The notes beneath the pieces were generated by a model. The model was not told where the DNA came from. It saw nothing but the letters and a program-made list of their open reading frames with translations, and made no database searches. Of a stretch of 54,439 nt of DNA, positions 29,401-38,275 are shown piece after piece. Source of the DNA: Acinetobacter bereziniae LMG 1003 = CIP 70.12 (lineage in GTDB: Bacteria; Pseudomonadota; Gammaproteobacteria; Pseudomonadales; Moraxellaceae). Numbering within the stretch: position 1 is the first letter of the stretch; each line of letters starts with the position of its first letter. The position numbers and the translations under genes were made by a program. The stretch covers positions 285,628 through 340,066 of the forward strand of contig NZ_KB849754.1 in NCBI RefSeq assembly GCF_000368925.1. The letters are read 5' to 3'.

Positions 29401-32400
29401 TGGCGTAGGAAGAATTTTATAGCCTTGATCAACAAATTGCTGATGTTCGGCATTATTCACAATGGCCAGTTTTAACGGAGATTGATCATCGGCAACTTTA
29501 ATCGCGAGATCGAACCGGTCTTTAGATTCAAGTAGCTTTTCACCAAAGGTAAAATCAATTTTATTGACCAATGTTGAAATATTAACAGCCACAATCTCAT
29601 TAAGGCCTTTAACATCAATATTTTCAAAACCGGGTGATAATGGCACCTTGATTGTCTGCAGTATGTTTTCACGTAACCCAAGATCATTTAATACTTGGTC
29701 CACAAGATGCGCTTTTATCCCGTTTAACTGGAAGTCTTTAAACAATCCACCACGCTCGTTGAATTTAGCAAACTGCTCAACATTATCAAAAACCCGTAAT
29801 TGATCATGCTGTAAAACTGGTGTGTCTTTATCTATGACAGAAATCACTAAATCAGCACCGTCATTGGCCACAATAATTTTGGAGCCGTTTTCAAACGCTT
29901 GATCCATTTCTTTTTGATGGATGTAGTCGGTAAAGACGTTCATCAAATCAACATTGGTCATCACATCATTGCTTTTCACAAAATCGATTAGATCTTGTTT
30001 CGCCGTTGGATCGATGTATTGATTATCGGCATCACGCAAAGTTAATGCCTTGTAATCGTCCAACTCAGGGTTAAACAATACCTTTTCTTTAAGGTGTAGG
30101 TTTTCGATCGACTGGAAGATCTGATAGCGTTTTTCTAATGAGTCGATCAAGTACTGCATTTGCTCTTGCGTACTTAAAACTGAATCATTGCTAAGCGTCA
30201 AAGCTTTAAACAGCGCCTTATCGTCTGCAGCTAAGTCATTCAGACTTGATTTAACGATTAAGCGATCGGTAGACGGAATCTGTTCACCGCTGAAATATAA
30301 GTTAATCGCACCGTGCTTTTGTTCATCAGCTGGTGAAACCGTGAGATAAAAATTTATCTCAGGAAACTCAAACTCTTTGATACGTTCTGGATTGGTGATA
30401 ATGCTTAAAAGAGATCCCGTTTTTGTCTCGAGAGATTTATTTTTTAGTGCCGTCCATTCTTCAATAGAACGATTTTCAAATGACTGCAGTAGGGCAGAAT
30501 TGATTAAATCACGGTTGAGGTTAAATCCATTCTTGAGTGAGTCTGGAGTCGATTGTAATGCTTCAAGCACAAGCCCATGTTTAAAGAGATTGCCAAAGTC
30601 ATTTTCACTGTTAACATCGGTCTTTTCAAGTGGCAAGAAACTTGATGCATGCTCATAGACATTCTTAACTTCAATATCAAGCTTTAAGCCTTTTTCATAT
30701 TTCGGTACCGCTTCCTTGGTCAAAATACGATTAAGAATTACATTCTTAAGGTCATCATAGGTCAGCTTGTTTTTGCTGATCGGATTAGAGCTCAGGATAT
30801 GTTCAAACGAAGAAGCACCATTAATCATAATGGTTTTTTGCTTTTGTAATGAACTAACCTTTTGACCTAGATCCATCGGCAGTAAGCGAATGAAGTTCTG
30901 ATCAGATGCTATCGTACTGCTATACACCGCCAAAGAACGTGCGCTAACTTCAGGCTCAACCATCAAAGCGTTACCTTCAGCTAGGTAGGTTTTTACCGCT
31001 TCTTCAGTCAACGTGACGACATTTTCAATTTTCGAGTCTTTTGGCGCCGTGACTTCATTGTAGGTCGGTGTTAGATAACCTAGTGCCATCAAAATATGCT
31101 TGTGCTCATTATTAATAATGGCAGTAACCGCTTCAGATTTAGACTCTTCACCCACGGCATTTTGATAAAAGTCTTGTAGATAGCGCTTATACGCCATACT
31201 TACCGCGACCTTTTTATTTAAGGCAAAAAGCTGTTCTTGTGTATTTGAGTTGAAGTGGTCTTTATGTATCACCTTAGGCAGATAGTTTTGAAAGCTGTCT
31301 ACCACATAGATTTCATCTTTTTCGAGTGTTTCTTTTAAAGACAAAACTTCATTGGTCGCAGCAAAAACAATCGCGTTGGCCAGTGCATTACCAGGATTCG
31401 TGCGTACACGTAATTCCTCATTTATCGCATGATTGAGTTGCGACCTAATATCAGGTAATCGGTTAAGGATAGGGGAGTCAGGATTGTTGCCAATATTGCT
31501 ACTCAGCTCAGAAAGCACATGAGCCACATCGATACGCTTATTAAAACCCTTGTAGTTACCGTCCTGTTCTAACAGGTTATAGAATCGCTCTAAGCTTTCA
31601 TCCGATAAATATTGTGATGCAATGCTATGGGCATCACCATCACCAAGCGCCGTAAATTGGCTATTAATACTATGCAGTTGTTGAAGAATACGAGGCATTT
31701 GCTGATGAAATGAAAAGTAGTTTTTACCTACATTTTCAGCACTGGTCGCAATCATGTCCTCAATACTGTTATCCAGCACTGATACAGCATTCGAGAACAC
31801 CATATCGTTAAAATCTGGCATTGCAGATTCTTGAGATGGTGAATATCCCAAAATAGAATATTCAAACTTTTCGACTGCAGATAACTCTTGATCTTGTTCA
31901 TCATAATAATGAACCACATCAAACTGGTTAACAGCTTCATTCCAAAGCCCGTTAGGTTCTTCACCTAGATCAACGTTGAAATGATAAATGTCAATGTCAT
32001 TTGAGGTGTGAGTAGCTTCAAACTCGTTCGCCTCATCCAATAGACGTTGCATTTCATCTTGCAATTCATCATCGGTGACAACGCTTTGTAGGAAGTTATC
32101 CAGATCCGTGCCGTATTCTTCACGGTCTATCACTGAATCAAAAAAACTATCATAAAGATTGTTCAGACGCGTAGAAGCAATGTTTAACTGACTTAATGCC
32201 AATTCCATTTCATAAGCTTGATCGTCATAGGCTTGCTGATCCAAAACATACGCATTTTCAGTAGCAACAGCGACTTGAATCGCAACCGCTTTTTCAATAC
32301 GCTCACTGATGGTATGTGTTGCTTTCGCTTCAACAATCGCTTGACGTTCTTCTTTGAGCTTTGCAATTTTTTGTAGGTATTCTTGCTTAATTTTTCGCAT

Positions 32401-33780
32401 TAAAGCGAGTTTAGTCAAAGAGTCCTTAATGACTGGTTCTGGAATGTTCGGCTTAAACTTGGTGTGTCTAAAAAAGTGATCAATTCGATTGAACAAACGT
32501 TTTACTGGAACCTTAGGTTCAGGCGGTATGGTTTGCTTAATTTGATTGAGATCCAAGCTTTCTAAACTTGTACCGATGTCATCCAAACTTTCATAAATTA
32601 ATTCACGATCAAAACTGCTATCACCAATTGAGTAGGGATCAAATGTTCTTAAATTATTAATATTATTTTGAACGCTTTGGATCAGGTCCTTAATCTTATC
32701 GGCAAGGTCGAATTCTTCTACATCTAAAGTTTGGTTGTTGTATTCCCAAACTTTCCAATCATTGTCCACCAGCTGTAACGCAGTTGTTTCTATACCAAAT
32801 GGTGCCAATGCTGACGGGATGCTGTTTTCTTCGTATGAATACAAACAGTCATTGATTTTCGTGACTAAGGTTTGAAGCTTGATCAATCCTTGGTGATTAA
32901 CGGCATGATCATCCGATCTAAGCGCATTCACAATTGGATCAATGCTCGTATTCAGCCCCTTATTCAGCTCTCGAATATCAATAAATTGCTTCGGTAAGCT
33001 GTTATACGCTGGCCATGCTGGATGTGAAGATATTTTATAATTGGTCAGCTCAGGAATTTGCGTAATATCTTTTAGGGCAAGTACTTCACCGCCTGAATTA
33101 ACCGAAATCACTAGCTGTTTGCTTAGTTCAATAGGCTCTATCGTATCTTCTATGAGTCCAGCATTTAGCGCTGCTTCTTTATCAACATAATAACGAGTCA
33201 GTGTTTTATCTGCTTGGTACCCGTAATTGTCTAAATCAGCCAACGGCAATGGATCTACGGACTGCAGTAATGTCGGTAGCTTATTCCAGCCTAAATCTGC
33301 TTTATTGAATTGTTTAACCGCACCCATAATGGTTGTATTTGGGGCAAACGGTTTTTGCTGTTTTGCTTGGTAAAGCACAACGGACTTTTGATTATTGAGT
33401 TCAAATAGGGATTGCCACTGGTTTTTTTCAGCACTACTCATTGGGTTTTGCAGATATATATCTGACATATCCATTTCAATGAGGTCATTTTTAGAGTCGT
33501 AAGGAAAAACAGATTTTATGTCAGCAAGAGAGAGACTATCTTGCGAACTCTTATACATAAAACTAAGGTCGTTATTTTGCTCATTGGTGATATAAACAAA
33601 CTTTCCAGTCTGTTTTAAACCTGTTAAGAAGCTGTTTAAGGATGTGTTCAACTTTTTCTCTAAAAGCTCAACATCTTTAATCTTAATAATGGCTGCTTGG
33701 TTTCTTAAATCAGTTTTAGGGGTTACTACAAGTTGAGCGCCAAAGCTACTCAGATCCAACCATTTCTTTTTAGTTGACAT
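26494..33780 (-). CDS. Giant polyvalent protein with LPD1-like domain (B)
   Basis: The 2428-residue protein is a paralogue of giant A. The start has GGAG 5 bases before the ATG. N-terminal features shared with A include KKKWLDLSSFGAQLVV, a KSVFP element and the DNYGYQ...YYVDKEAA segment. A Pro/Glu/Val-rich linker (about 1500-1560) leads to a GAKKDLYGPRLS motif and then, near 1940-1993, GVAFGSRG, MAHYEPSNRVINLTKNSG and HEFFHAYD (HExxH at 1989-1993). This is the LPD1 pattern. No signal peptide. Families with this domain belong to polyvalent proteins of phages and plasmids that are thought to be injected or to counter host defence. That role here is inference. It has its own promoter region and terminator, so it is monocistronic. 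Confidence 0.82.
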   Translation of the reverse strand: MSTKKKWLDLSSFGAQLVVTPKTDLRNQAAIIKIKDVELLEKKLNTSLNSFLTGLKQTGKFVYITNEQNNDLSFMYKSSQDSLSLADIKSVFPYDSKNDLIEMDMSDIYLQNPMSSAEKNQWQSLFELNNQKSVVLYQAKQQKPFAPNTTIMGAVKQFNKADLGWNKLPTLLQSVDPLPLADLDNYGYQADKTLTRYYVDKEAALNAGLIEDTIEPIELSKQLVISVNSGGEVLALKDITQIPELTNYKISSHPAWPAYNSLPKQFIDIRELNKGLNTSIDPIVNALRSDDHAVNHQGLIKLQTLVTKINDCLYSYEENSIPSALAPFGIETTALQLVDNDWKVWEYNNQTLDVEEFDLADKIKDLIQSVQNNINNLRTFDPYSIGDSSFDRELIYESLDDIGTSLESLDLNQIKQTIPPEPKVPVKRLFNRIDHFFRHTKFKPNIPEPVIKDSLTKLALMRKIKQEYLQKIAKLKEERQAIVEAKATHTISERIEKAVAIQVAVATENAYVLDQQAYDDQAYEMELALSQLNIASTRLNNLYDSFFDSVIDREEYGTDLDNFLQSVVTDDELQDEMQRLLDEANEFEATHTSNDIDIYHFNVDLGEEPNGLWNEAVNQFDVVHYYDEQDQELSAVEKFEYSILGYSPSQESAMPDFNDMVFSNAVSVLDNSIEDMIATSAENVGKNYFSFHQQMPRILQQLHSINSQFTALGDGDAHSIASQYLSDESLERFYNLLEQDGNYKGFNKRIDVAHVLSELSSNIGNNPDSPILNRLPDIRSQLNHAINEELRVRTNPGNALANAIVFAATNEVLSLKETLEKDEIYVVDSFQNYLPKVIHKDHFNSNTQEQLFALNKKVAVSMAYKRYLQDFYQNAVGEESKSEAVTAIINNEHKHILMALGYLTPTYNEVTAPKDSKIENVVTLTEEAVKTYLAEGNALMVEPEVSARSLAVYSSTIASDQNFIRLLPMDLGQKVSSLQKQKTIMINGASSFEHILSSNPISKNKLTYDDLKNVILNRILTKEAVPKYEKGLKLDIEVKNVYEHASSFLPLEKTDVNSENDFGNLFKHGLVLEALQSTPDSLKNGFNLNRDLINSALLQSFENRSIEEWTALKNKSLETKTGSLLSIITNPERIKEFEFPEINFYLTVSPADEQKHGAINLYFSGEQIPSTDRLIVKSSLNDLAADDKALFKALTLSNDSVLSTQEQMQYLIDSLEKRYQIFQSIENLHLKEKVLFNPELDDYKALTLRDADNQYIDPTAKQDLIDFVKSNDVMTNVDLMNVFTDYIHQKEMDQAFENGSKIIVANDGADLVISVIDKDTPVLQHDQLRVFDNVEQFAKFNERGGLFKDFQLNGIKAHLVDQVLNDLGLRENILQTIKVPLSPGFENIDVKGLNEIVAVNISTLVNKIDFTFGEKLLESKDRFDLAIKVADDQSPLKLAIVNNAEHQQFVDQGYKILPTPKHPNSKNFLITDFAKSFKKAELFKSRDQVYKPEHMVQSAPVVEVAQEPLVEEPIVTEPEVQKPTEPEVQEATVEVVEPTEPVAPEQTSLFESEGKPEAEAPKEPKTTKPKATESRSEVGLIEDTGMKMPGAKKDLYGPRLSLSQIQDMSLLQVKNLITRDKIWKKESVLQAKEAGRDIYIHLLTDAVRKMTNDQPRYPLENATEEQFKKVGAGYYDAVLSMRDALMEAKTVREFIPNACDLYVRLNEDKDLFTAFKSLDRSLFSLVESYAEYAATDMIISSELAKTDSSEARKTLTEALHHLRKELPPVKGTYSIYKKIRSAIDAKPFQDKVKATVTFRSGNIIDSSTLFSRSDAGLSEQVMDLLTAKKTKDATAENDDTQEVSLSEKNVSNIVDDTASTLDALFKEYAKPRTMRKAFKLSDVVVTENIASRNGQDVTAHTLQATFGFKAVEFGEYLNQSDRQIALNNAYDGCFALAKALDIDPKFVGFNGMLGVAFGSRGRSAAMAHYEPSNRVINLTKNSGFGSFGHEFFHAYDHLIFSAMTRNQPKMMMENVQPYLTRFAELNNIKSEKYANINQDLLQAAAKVNQAMYYLPMKKDDSIEVLRTNLENQVKFYETSIKTILDKTLVDQPDIVDLFTPDRDSIKEKINTFIAERGKLHTELSSLINFANRHEDPELFQKDAIQHRRYMHVAQGLHKFLSENEYPIPRTELNKYISQSRSEIDHDRVFAAQVLGAANSTVFRSVVFRDYRQMLRSQFAICALDFIKENSPKPLSDEHLKLISLSLQTNDRLTSTNQSQLKTDFYKNAMVLEGLTSAKKPYWTTAHEMFARSGEQYLQVTLAEMNLRNDWLVYPCPEGGSSSVTQPHGIEKDAIMKEIREFTVKGLDYIQENIAELRFADHQQYVRNAMHFFQPGTDQHENLVKWNEVINEMSQAEYDEYWTKLMTNIEVQADPELSKQKNSDPELAL

Positions 33781-33851
33781 ATAAACTCCATGGCAATATG
33801 TATAAGCATCTTTTAATTAAAATATCAAAGCACCATCGGTTACTTTTGAAC

Positions 33852-33861
33852 GGTATATACT
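33852..33861. promoter_or_regulatory. RGTATATACY palindrome upstream of giant B
   Basis: Sequence GGTATATACT, 72 bases upstream of the start at 33780. On the minus strand a TATAAT box lies just upstream of it, so the site would sit around the transcription start, a common operator position. Confidence 0.5.
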
Positions 33862-33918
33862 AAAGATTATAAGAGAATTTATATAAAGAAACTATCTAAA
33901 AGGGTTTTAAACAAAGAA

Positions 33919-33949
33919 AGGGATGGCTTAAAACCATCCCTTTTTTTTA
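33919..33949. terminator. Terminator hairpin between two operons
   Basis: The inverted repeat GGGATGG / CCATCCC with a 7-base loop is followed by eight T on the plus strand. On the minus strand, where the operon ending at 33989 needs it, the stem is followed by a weaker T-rich run (TTTCTTTGTTT). Confidence 0.7.
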
Positions 33950-33952
33950 AGT

Positions 33953-33983
33953 TTTTTTCATTATCAGCCTGATAATGAAAAAA
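33953..33983. repeat. Perfect 14-bp inverted repeat at an operon end
   Basis: TTTTTTCATTATCA and its exact complement are separated by 3 bases, just after the stop codon of the 413-residue protein. The T-run precedes and the A-run follows on both strands, so it is not a classical terminator; a 3'-end stabilising hairpin or a protein site is possible. Confidence 0.6.
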
Positions 33984-33988
33984 TCAGG

Positions 33989-35230
33989 CTATTTACTTGC
34001 CATTGCTTGTGAAAGTGCAATCCTACGAATGTTACCCGTAGACTTAGAACGATCAGTCACTTCAATTGAGCCGTCAGTTAATTTGCTTTCAGCAGAAACT
34101 AGCGCAGCCAATACCGCTTCTTTACGTTCATTTGACTTGTATTGTTGATATTGCAAGTTCAAGCGTTCAGTACTTTGAATTAAACCATCGACCATCAAAC
34201 CACGTTCATCTTTAATCGCTTGTGATTTAGCAAAGTCTTTGTAATCTTGCCCTGAACCTAAATAACGAGAGACACTTTTTTCCAAGTGTTGCATCGGTGC
34301 AAGTTTGGTACTTGAATCATGACTATTGGTACCACCACCAGCAACAGGGGAGTATTGCGCTTGAATTGCTTTCAAAGAGGTAATTGCTGGAGAAGTTAAA
34401 GCATCTTTCGCCAGTTTAGCCATCACATAATCTTGACCAGCAGATGTTTTCGCAATTCTACCGTCAATTGGAGCATCAGGTAGACCAACCATGTTGTTGA
34501 TCAATGCATTTTGAGCACGAGCCATCGCCGTGTCTGGCGCTGCAGTCGTGAATAAAGTTGAAGCTTGTAAACTTAGACCAGCATTTTCACCAGCAGCACC
34601 ACATAGTCCAGACGCAGCCTGAGAAGTGGTACAAAACTCATTATGAGCTTGTAACATAGCTTCTTGTGCTTTGTGAGGGTTCATGTAGACACCAGGCGCA
34701 GCAACCACTTCAGAGCCAACTTTATTTAAAATTGAACTATCAGCAGATTTATTGTCTTGTTGAGCTTGTTCACGATCGCCTAAAACTTCACACGCTTTAA
34801 ATGCTTGGCCATGTGCACCAAACTCAAATTGAGCTTTTTTCATTTGCTCACTTTGTTTAACAGCTTGGTACGCCGTTACAAGACTTTGTGCGTTTTTATG
34901 TGCGTTATCTGAAATACCTTGAGCAGATACAGCCTCTTGTTTCGTCAGGATCTTAATCGCTGCCGTCACATCATCTTGTTGCTTTTTAATGCCCAAAGAT
35001 AAGTTTGTGTCCAACGCACGTAACGCAGCGCTTTCCACCGCATCAGCCTGTTGAATAAGCATATTCAAGGTATTTACTGCCATCGGGTTGCCCACGGAAG
35101 CACAGTAATAAGCAGATGCAGAACCGCTAATAATGGCGAGGGTTAAACCGAGTGCACTAATTTTTGAACGAGAGCCGTGCGCTTGTGGCGCTTTCATAAC
35201 TTTACGTGATGTTCTTTTCGGAGTACGCAT
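33989..35230 (-). CDS. Exported protein, paralogue of the next upstream gene
   Basis: The 413-residue protein has a long basic N terminus, then a hydrophobic signal segment ending near ASAYYCAS (about residue 40). A helical mature part carries the elements SAQGISDNAHKNAQ, MKKAQFEFG-x5-FKACEVL, a FCTTSQAASGLC cysteine pair, KTSAGQDYV and DERGL. The same elements in the same order occur in the 398-residue protein encoded just upstream, so the two are tandem duplicates. GGAG precedes the ATG. Last gene of the 45-kb operon. Probably a periplasmic or surface part of the transfer apparatus; the family was not identified. Confidence 0.72.
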   Translation of the reverse strand: MRTPKRTSRKVMKAPQAHGSRSKISALGLTLAIISGSASAYYCASVGNPMAVNTLNMLIQQADAVESAALRALDTNLSLGIKKQQDDVTAAIKILTKQEAVSAQGISDNAHKNAQSLVTAYQAVKQSEQMKKAQFEFGAHGQAFKACEVLGDREQAQQDNKSADSSILNKVGSEVVAAPGVYMNPHKAQEAMLQAHNEFCTTSQAASGLCGAAGENAGLSLQASTLFTTAAPDTAMARAQNALINNMVGLPDAPIDGRIAKTSAGQDYVMAKLAKDALTSPAITSLKAIQAQYSPVAGGGTNSHDSSTKLAPMQHLEKSVSRYLGSGQDYKDFAKSQAIKDERGLMVDGLIQSTERLNLQYQQYKSNERKEAVLAALVSAESKLTDGSIEVTDRSKSTGNIRRIALSQAMASK

Positions 35231-35242
35231 TATTTAGTCTCC

Positions 35243-36439
35243 TTAAAATTGAGGCATAGTTTGTGAAAGCTTAACTTTCACTGACTGGCCGTATTTCGTT
35301 TTCACATCATCTTTTATCGGCTGAGATTTCGCTAAAAGTAATGCAGACAATAAACCTTCTTCACGCAAACTTTGCTTGTAAGTTTGAAGATCTAAATAAA
35401 CAGAAACGCCGTTAATGATATTGGCTTCTTTAAGTAGACCGCGTGGATCTTGCATCGCCATCGCCATTTGCCATTTTTTAGCTTCAGGACCACCGTAGTA
35501 ACGTGCGATTGTTTGGTCGATCAAATCGTTGGCAGACACCATTTTGCCGTCAATATCTTTGAATGATTTTGTATTTTGCGCGTCAATAACCGCCAAGCTA
35601 TACGCTGGCATAGCAAGTAAAGCTGTTTTTTGGTTGGTTGCTTGCAAATAATCTCGACCAGCTGGAGTACGTGCCGTTGCATTAGACAATGATTTATCTG
35701 GTGTACCTAAAATGTTTTCACGCACGTAATGTCTTGCAAGAGCTTCTTTTGAGCCAGGTGCAACAGACTTAAACAGTAGGGAAGCATTGGTATCGCCACC
35801 CGGTAATTTAGACAACGTACATTGACCAGCTTGTGCTTCAGCAACCGTACAGAATTCAGCTTTATGCACGTTTAGGCGTTGATTAATCACTTCCTGTTGA
35901 GAGCCAACTAATTTACCGCCGACTTGAGAAGTTTGAGTCGCCATATCAGCTGCTTGATCAATCACTTGACCAGATGCACTCGACATATTTGTATTTTCAG
36001 CCAAAACCTCACAAGACTTAAAGCCTTGACCAGTATTGGCGCCATAAGCAAATTGTGCTTTTTTCATGGTATCTGACTGTAAAAGCGCTTGAATACCAGA
36101 GGCAATAGTTTGGGTGTTTTTAGTTGTCGCATCGGTAATTTGGTTAGCAGCTTGCGCCTTTTGCTTCACCGCAACTTTAAGCGCTGCAACGATGTTTTCA
36201 GTCGAATCATCTAACTTTCTACGGGTACTTTGAGATACTTGTTGAATATCATTTGCTTGGTTGCTTGCATGCTTAGGAATCTGAGAAGACATCTCGCTCA
36301 TAATCGTACCCAAACCAACCGTAGCCCATTCAGCAAAAACAGGACTACTAATCACCAAAGTTGCACCTAAAATGACAGGTACAAACTTTGATTTTCCTTT
36401 AGGCTGTCTTAAAGTATTTTTACGCTTTCTCATAGTCAT
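35243..36439 (-). CDS. Exported protein, paralogue of the 413-residue protein
   Basis: The 398-residue protein has a basic start and signal peptide ending near VFAEWA (about residue 36). Elements shared with its downstream neighbour include AANQITDATTKNTQ, MKKAQFAYG-x6-FKSCEVL, FCTVAEAQAGQC, RTPAGRDYL, a RYYGG segment and MQDPRGLL. The ATG overlaps the stop of the upstream gene (TAATG), so they are coupled. Conserved cysteines suggest disulfides made by the plasmid Dsb protein. No known family was recognised; conserved helical repeats and export argue for a structural part of the conjugation machine. Confidence 0.72.
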   Translation of the reverse strand: MTMRKRKNTLRQPKGKSKFVPVILGATLVISSPVFAEWATVGLGTIMSEMSSQIPKHASNQANDIQQVSQSTRRKLDDSTENIVAALKVAVKQKAQAANQITDATTKNTQTIASGIQALLQSDTMKKAQFAYGANTGQGFKSCEVLAENTNMSSASGQVIDQAADMATQTSQVGGKLVGSQQEVINQRLNVHKAEFCTVAEAQAGQCTLSKLPGGDTNASLLFKSVAPGSKEALARHYVRENILGTPDKSLSNATARTPAGRDYLQATNQKTALLAMPAYSLAVIDAQNTKSFKDIDGKMVSANDLIDQTIARYYGGPEAKKWQMAMAMQDPRGLLKEANIINGVSVYLDLQTYKQSLREEGLLSALLLAKSQPIKDDVKTKYGQSVKVKLSQTMPQF

Positions 36440-37275
36440 TACTCAAAGAATTTGGCTGAAGCATTGGAGTTTGGTGTAGTGCGTTGCATCACATTATTAG
36501 CCACCGAATAGTTAGCCAGTGATGAAAGAGTACTTCCAGCCATGTATTTATTTTGAAAATCAACGCAAGTTGATGAAGAGCATTCCATCAATCCGACTGG
36601 AACAACGTTGTTAGATGCAATTGACGAGTAGTTCAATGCAACAGTCGCTTGCTGTTCAGAAAGTCGAGAACGAGAAAAAACAAAAGCAGTATCAATGTCG
36701 CCATACTGCAGACCATTTGGAATCAAATTACAGACACCCATTTTTGCTTCTTCTACGCCACACGAGGTCGCCAAGTGAAACGCATATGGTGAGGTTGCTT
36801 CATCTGTTGAATTTGAGAAAAGTTTCCCTGAAACATCTTGCATGTATTTAGAAACGTTAAAGTCTTTTAAGTTTCTATTGAGATCGGTTTGTTCACGTTC
36901 TTCAAGAGCCGTACAAAAAGCTGAATCAGGGAGGGCAGCATTCGTACCAGAATTTAAAATCGCTTTTTTGATCTCAATATTTTTATCGACACTTTGAATA
37001 CCAGCAACGATCATTTCTGAATCACGCGTTTGGTTATCAACAATTTGATTTGCACTGACCGCTGTTTGTTGAGTAGATACACGCACAGCAGAACGTACCA
37101 TCAATTGCTGAGCTTGTATTGCAAGCTCAGAAAGGATAGTGCCAAGACTAAAAGCATTGGTAAAAAGTGGTACGGATAATAGACCAACCGTTAAAGTACC
37201 CACCGCAATTGCTTTAACAGGTGAAAACTGATTAACAGTAATTCTTCTTTTACGCAGATTATTTCTATTTTTCAT
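36439..37275 (-). CDS. Exported protein distantly related to the two downstream proteins
   Basis: The 278-residue protein has a basic start, a signal peptide ending near TNAFS (about residue 42) and a GTILSEL segment matching GTIMSEM in the next protein. It also has SANQIVDNQTRDSEMIVAGIQ, similar to AANQITDATTKNTQTIASGIQ, but lacks the C-terminal half of that family. Several cysteines occur (near residues 120, 171, 182 and a CSSSTC pair near 232). It overlaps the next gene by one base. Probably a shorter member of the same exported group. Confidence 0.7.
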   Translation of the reverse strand: MKNRNNLRKRRITVNQFSPVKAIAVGTLTVGLLSVPLFTNAFSLGTILSELAIQAQQLMVRSAVRVSTQQTAVSANQIVDNQTRDSEMIVAGIQSVDKNIEIKKAILNSGTNAALPDSAFCTALEEREQTDLNRNLKDFNVSKYMQDVSGKLFSNSTDEATSPYAFHLATSCGVEEAKMGVCNLIPNGLQYGDIDTAFVFSRSRLSEQQATVALNYSSIASNNVVPVGLMECSSSTCVDFQNKYMAGSTLSSLANYSVANNVMQRTTPNSNASAKFFE

Positions 37276-37287
37276 ACCACCCCCAAC

Positions 37288-38250
37288 TTAAGAGAAAAAG
37301 TCTTTAATTGATTGGGTGACAGAAGTAGATTCTGAACTTGAAGTTTTTGCGTTAGACGGTGTGCTAGTACTGGCTTTTTGATCAGTTGAATAAGAAACTG
37401 GACTAGTCGAGCTACTACCATTGATTGTATAAGTATCTCCACCCTCAAAAGCACCGCTAGGCATAACTAGACCAGGATCAAGTTTACCAAGTTGACCATT
37501 CACAGCAGTACCAAGCGCACCCGATACATCAGTATATTGACCAGCTTTGTTGATTTCACCTATAACATCATTCAATGGGCCAACAAGTTCAGTACTTGCA
37601 GTTTTCATTGCGTCACACGCTTTTTTAGTCGCGTAATCGACAACCATTTGTTGCGCTGCATTGATGATTGTATCAAGTGATGGAATAGTCACAGAAAGGT
37701 CAATGATTTTACCGATGTCAGCAAAACAGCCACCTTGACTAGCTGGACTGAACATTTTGTTAATATCGATTGGACGACCCCAAACCGTCATTTGTAGATC
37801 TAAGTTGTCTTTAACGACTTTACCGATCCCATCAGTTGCACATGATTCAATATTGGTTTGAATGTTTTGAGCAGCTGCTTGTTCACCTTTTTTAACCGCC
37901 ATGAAGTTGTTTTCAGCAGCAGTAGAGTTGAATGACGAATTAGAACTGGTAGACGAATAATATCCGCTATTTGAATTCGACAAAGGCGTATCACCACCAG
38001 AGCTACTTGCAATGGTCGATGATGTTGCGATGTTTAAGTTACCCATGTTTTGAGTATTACTGGTAACAGAAGCAACGGAACTTTGTTGAACTGCAATAGC
38101 ACTTGAACACCCAATAACGGTAGCAACAAAAATGCTTAAAGCACTTTTAGTTTTAAAAGCTGGCTTAACATTTTGTAGATTAGGGTTAGTCCTTAAAGTC
38201 TTGCCCCGAACTTGTTGTAGCCTTTTAGCTTTCTTGTGATTGTTACGCAT
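37288..38250 (-). CDS. Exported Ser/Asn-rich protein
   Basis: The start at the ATG at 38250 has AAAGGG 9 bases upstream; the frame extends further into the preceding gene without one. The 320-residue protein has a very basic N terminus (about 40 residues), a signal segment ending near AIAVQQ, and a Ser/Thr/Asn low-complexity stretch. A conserved-looking core follows (QMTVWGRPIDINKMF, GGCFADIGKIIDLSVTIPS, ATKKACDAM), and then a Ser/Thr-rich tail. The core has cysteines that could pair. The family was not recognised. It starts the run of four exported proteins in the operon. Confidence 0.7.
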   Translation of the reverse strand: MRNNHKKAKRLQQVRGKTLRTNPNLQNVKPAFKTKSALSIFVATVIGCSSAIAVQQSSVASVTSNTQNMGNLNIATSSTIASSSGGDTPLSNSNSGYYSSTSSNSSFNSTAAENNFMAVKKGEQAAAQNIQTNIESCATDGIGKVVKDNLDLQMTVWGRPIDINKMFSPASQGGCFADIGKIIDLSVTIPSLDTIINAAQQMVVDYATKKACDAMKTASTELVGPLNDVIGEINKAGQYTDVSGALGTAVNGQLGKLDPGLVMPSGAFEGGDTYTINGSSSTSPVSYSTDQKASTSTPSNAKTSSSESTSVTQSIKDFFS

Positions 38251-38275
38251 ATCTAGCCCTTTAAAAGAGTTATGA

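Noticed and set aside
18259..33780. Calling the giants zinc metalloproteases
   Set aside because: HExxH is part of the LPD1-like pattern; no third ligand or family match can be assigned by eye, so activity is not claimed.
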